From assembly GCF_019973375.1 (NCBI RefSeq), contig NZ_BPTV01000001.1:2249104-2313103 (forward strand): a stretch of 64,000 nt of DNA, in the 5' to 3' direction. Positions 62,989 to 64,000 of the stretch are shown piece by piece (within the stretch, counting starts at the first letter, position 1; the number at the start of each line of letters is the position of its first letter). The position numbers and the translations under genes were made by a program. This DNA is from Prevotella lacticifex. GTDB taxonomy: Bacteria > Bacteroidota > Bacteroidia > Bacteroidales > Bacteroidaceae. The notes below the pieces were generated by a model. It saw only the letters and a list, made by a program, of their open reading frames with translations, searched no databases and had not been told where the DNA came from.

Positions 62989-63225
62989 TAGTCCTACTAA
63001 TCCCGATACGCTAAACTTACACCTATAAGGGCGGCTCCTTTCAATTTCCACATAGGAGTTGAAAGGAGTCCTTTCTTTCTCTGATTCAATGACCTATGGC
63101 GGCGATTACTTTTATAAAATTAAAATAACGCGGTTTTGACCATCCGTCAACATTTTTGGCTCGACTGTATCTATCATTGCCTCAGACCGTTAGAAACAAA
63201 CAGAAAAAATAATCGTCGAAAAACT

Positions 63226-63255
63226 TGCATTCGGCTTAAAAATTTTGTATCTTTG
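63226..63255 (+). promoter_or_regulatory. Strong promoter far upstream of the epimerase gene
   Basis: -33 TTG (63226-63228) and -7 TATCTTTG (63248-63255), 19-base spacer. The next credible start codon on this strand is at 63658, so either a ~390-base leader or a separate RNA begins here. The stretch 63256-63657 holds no supported gene. Confidence 0.55.
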
Positions 63256-63614
63256 CATTAAGAAATCTTGAAAAACACAAAATATCAATCGTAAATCCGC
63301 TGAAAGTAGTGGGCAGTTCATAAAGATGCACACCACGCTATTACAACCAAGTTCATGGCTGATTTGCAGACAGGGTGATTCTTGTTTCAAGCCATAGGAC
63401 TGATGTGCCGCCGAGCATGACTTTATATTGCGTTGCTGCTCATCAACTTCCGGTTCGATAGTGACATCAGCCATAATGCTGTACGCACAACAATACCTTG
63501 AGAAACATGTGGGGCCATGACTTGACAACATGGGGAGGAGAACTCTTTAGGAGTGTTAAAATACACCAATAAGAATAAAATTTAAGAGTGTATTTATACG
63601 TATCTCAAATTAAT

Positions 63615-63630
63615 GGTGTAATTTTACACC
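63615..63630. promoter_or_regulatory. Operator-like palindrome before the epimerase gene
   Basis: GGTGTAA-TT-TTACACC, 28 bases before the ATG. Related half-sites GTGTTAAAATACACC (63555-63569) and GTGTATTTATAC (63588-63599) lie upstream. Looks like a repeated regulator-binding site. Confidence 0.45.
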
Positions 63631-63657
63631 CGTAGAACATAACTAACTAAAACTCGA

Positions 63658-64000
63658 ATGAAAAACCTGAATACTAAAATCTTGTGCGCAGGCGCAGCAG
63701 CTATGCTGTTGGCCGCATGCGGAAGTGGTAATTCGACTCAGCAGACCGTTTCAGGTCTCAATCCAGCCGACTTCGATTCAACAATCAACGGCAAGCAGAC
63801 TCAGCTCGTGACCATCAAGAACAGCAAGGGCATGGAGGTGTGTCTGACAAACTATGGCGGCCGTGTGGTGTCGATCAGCGTTCCCGACAAGAACGGGAAG
63901 ATGACTGATGTGGTATGCAGTTACGACAATATCCACCAGTATGCCGACACCCTCAACTCACCGTCGGACTACGGCTCATCGGTCGGCCGCTACGCCAACC
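63658..64000 (+). CDS. galM: Aldose 1-epimerase lipoprotein, partial (5' part)
   Basis: ATG at 63658, open to the window end (114 codons). Lipoprotein signal with CAGAAAMLLAACGSG, then the galactose mutarotase N-terminal pattern: VTIKNSKGMEVCLTNYGGRV, VSISVPDKNGKMTDVV, SPSDYGSSVGRYAN. Interconverts alpha and beta anomers of sugars; the lipobox suggests it works in the periplasm or at the outer membrane. Catalytic His and Glu are beyond the window. Confidence 0.88.
   Translation, partial: MKNLNTKILCAGAAAMLLAACGSGNSTQQTVSGLNPADFDSTINGKQTQLVTIKNSKGMEVCLTNYGGRVVSISVPDKNGKMTDVVCSYDNIHQYADTLNSPSDYGSSVGRYAN

Noticed and set aside
63190..63531. A 113-codon minus-strand frame
   Set aside because: Runs across the strong plus-strand promoter at 63226-63255; Cys- and Ser-rich random look, no motif.

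Overview
The window looks like a chromosome segment from a Bacteroidota bacterium of the Prevotellaceae type. Evidence: promoters of the TTG-N19/20-TAnnTTTG form instead of sigma-70 boxes, a UpxY-type NusG paralogue, several proteins ending in type IX secretion (T9SS) C-terminal tails, OMP beta-barrel proteins with a carboxypeptidase-like plug, and the cluster nusB-yajC-ybbR-coaE-DUF5606. Species cannot be fixed from the sequence alone.

Region 1 (1-23.0 kb) is an AT-rich genomic island, entirely on the minus strand. Its right end carries a tyrosine integrase with a small HTH partner. A promoter at 20.67 kb then drives a ~0.5 kb leader with an intrinsic terminator, followed by a UpxY/NusG antiterminator. 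After that come at least 13 genes with small or negative spacing, running off the left edge. In transcription order they are: a vWA-like membrane protein, a DnaK/actin-fold ATPase with a long beta-rich N-terminus, a signal-peptide/TM/coiled-coil protein, a vWA lipoprotein-like protein with a full MIDAS, a 3-TM protein, a tubulin-like GTPase-fold protein, a giant second actin-fold protein, two proteins sharing a C-terminal domain, a membrane-anchored trypsin-like protease, an unknown protein, a WG-repeat-like protein, a 52-residue membrane protein and a zinc-ribbon/PrsW intramembrane protease. Two actin-fold proteins and one tubulin-fold protein in one operon with vWA domains and two proteases is the standout system: apparently a membrane-spanning, nucleotide-driven assembly of unknown job, carried on a mobile island and controlled by processive antitermination.

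Region 2 (23.1-31.5 kb) is GC-rich core genome: a lipoprotein divergent from gpx-trxB-divIC-membrane protein, then a DUF4369 lipoprotein, dihydroorotase, a stand-alone MetH reactivation domain, a metallophosphoesterase and a PlsC acyltransferase. A complete ISAs1-family element (31558-33212, 9-bp target duplication) follows.

Region 3 (33.7-48.3 kb) is cell-surface: two OMP beta-barrel proteins, then a three-gene T9SS-cargo operon (a 1528-residue multi-domain adhesin, an Omp28-like thioredoxin-fold protein, an M6 metalloprotease). The M6 gene has an in-frame 54-bp duplication of its C-terminal tail just past the stop.

Region 4 (49-62.3 kb) is housekeeping: a dolichol-P-mannose synthase-like glycosyltransferase and mfd; a repeat-dense gene-free zone (53.3-56.9 kb) holding an ISL3-family IS with an 8-bp target duplication; then an S4-domain protein, pth, rplY and the nusB cluster. 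The right end has an inverted copy of a repeat from the 54-kb zone, a truncated T9SS-tail remnant and the start of a lipoprotein aldose 1-epimerase. I saw no tRNA, rRNA or CRISPR array.
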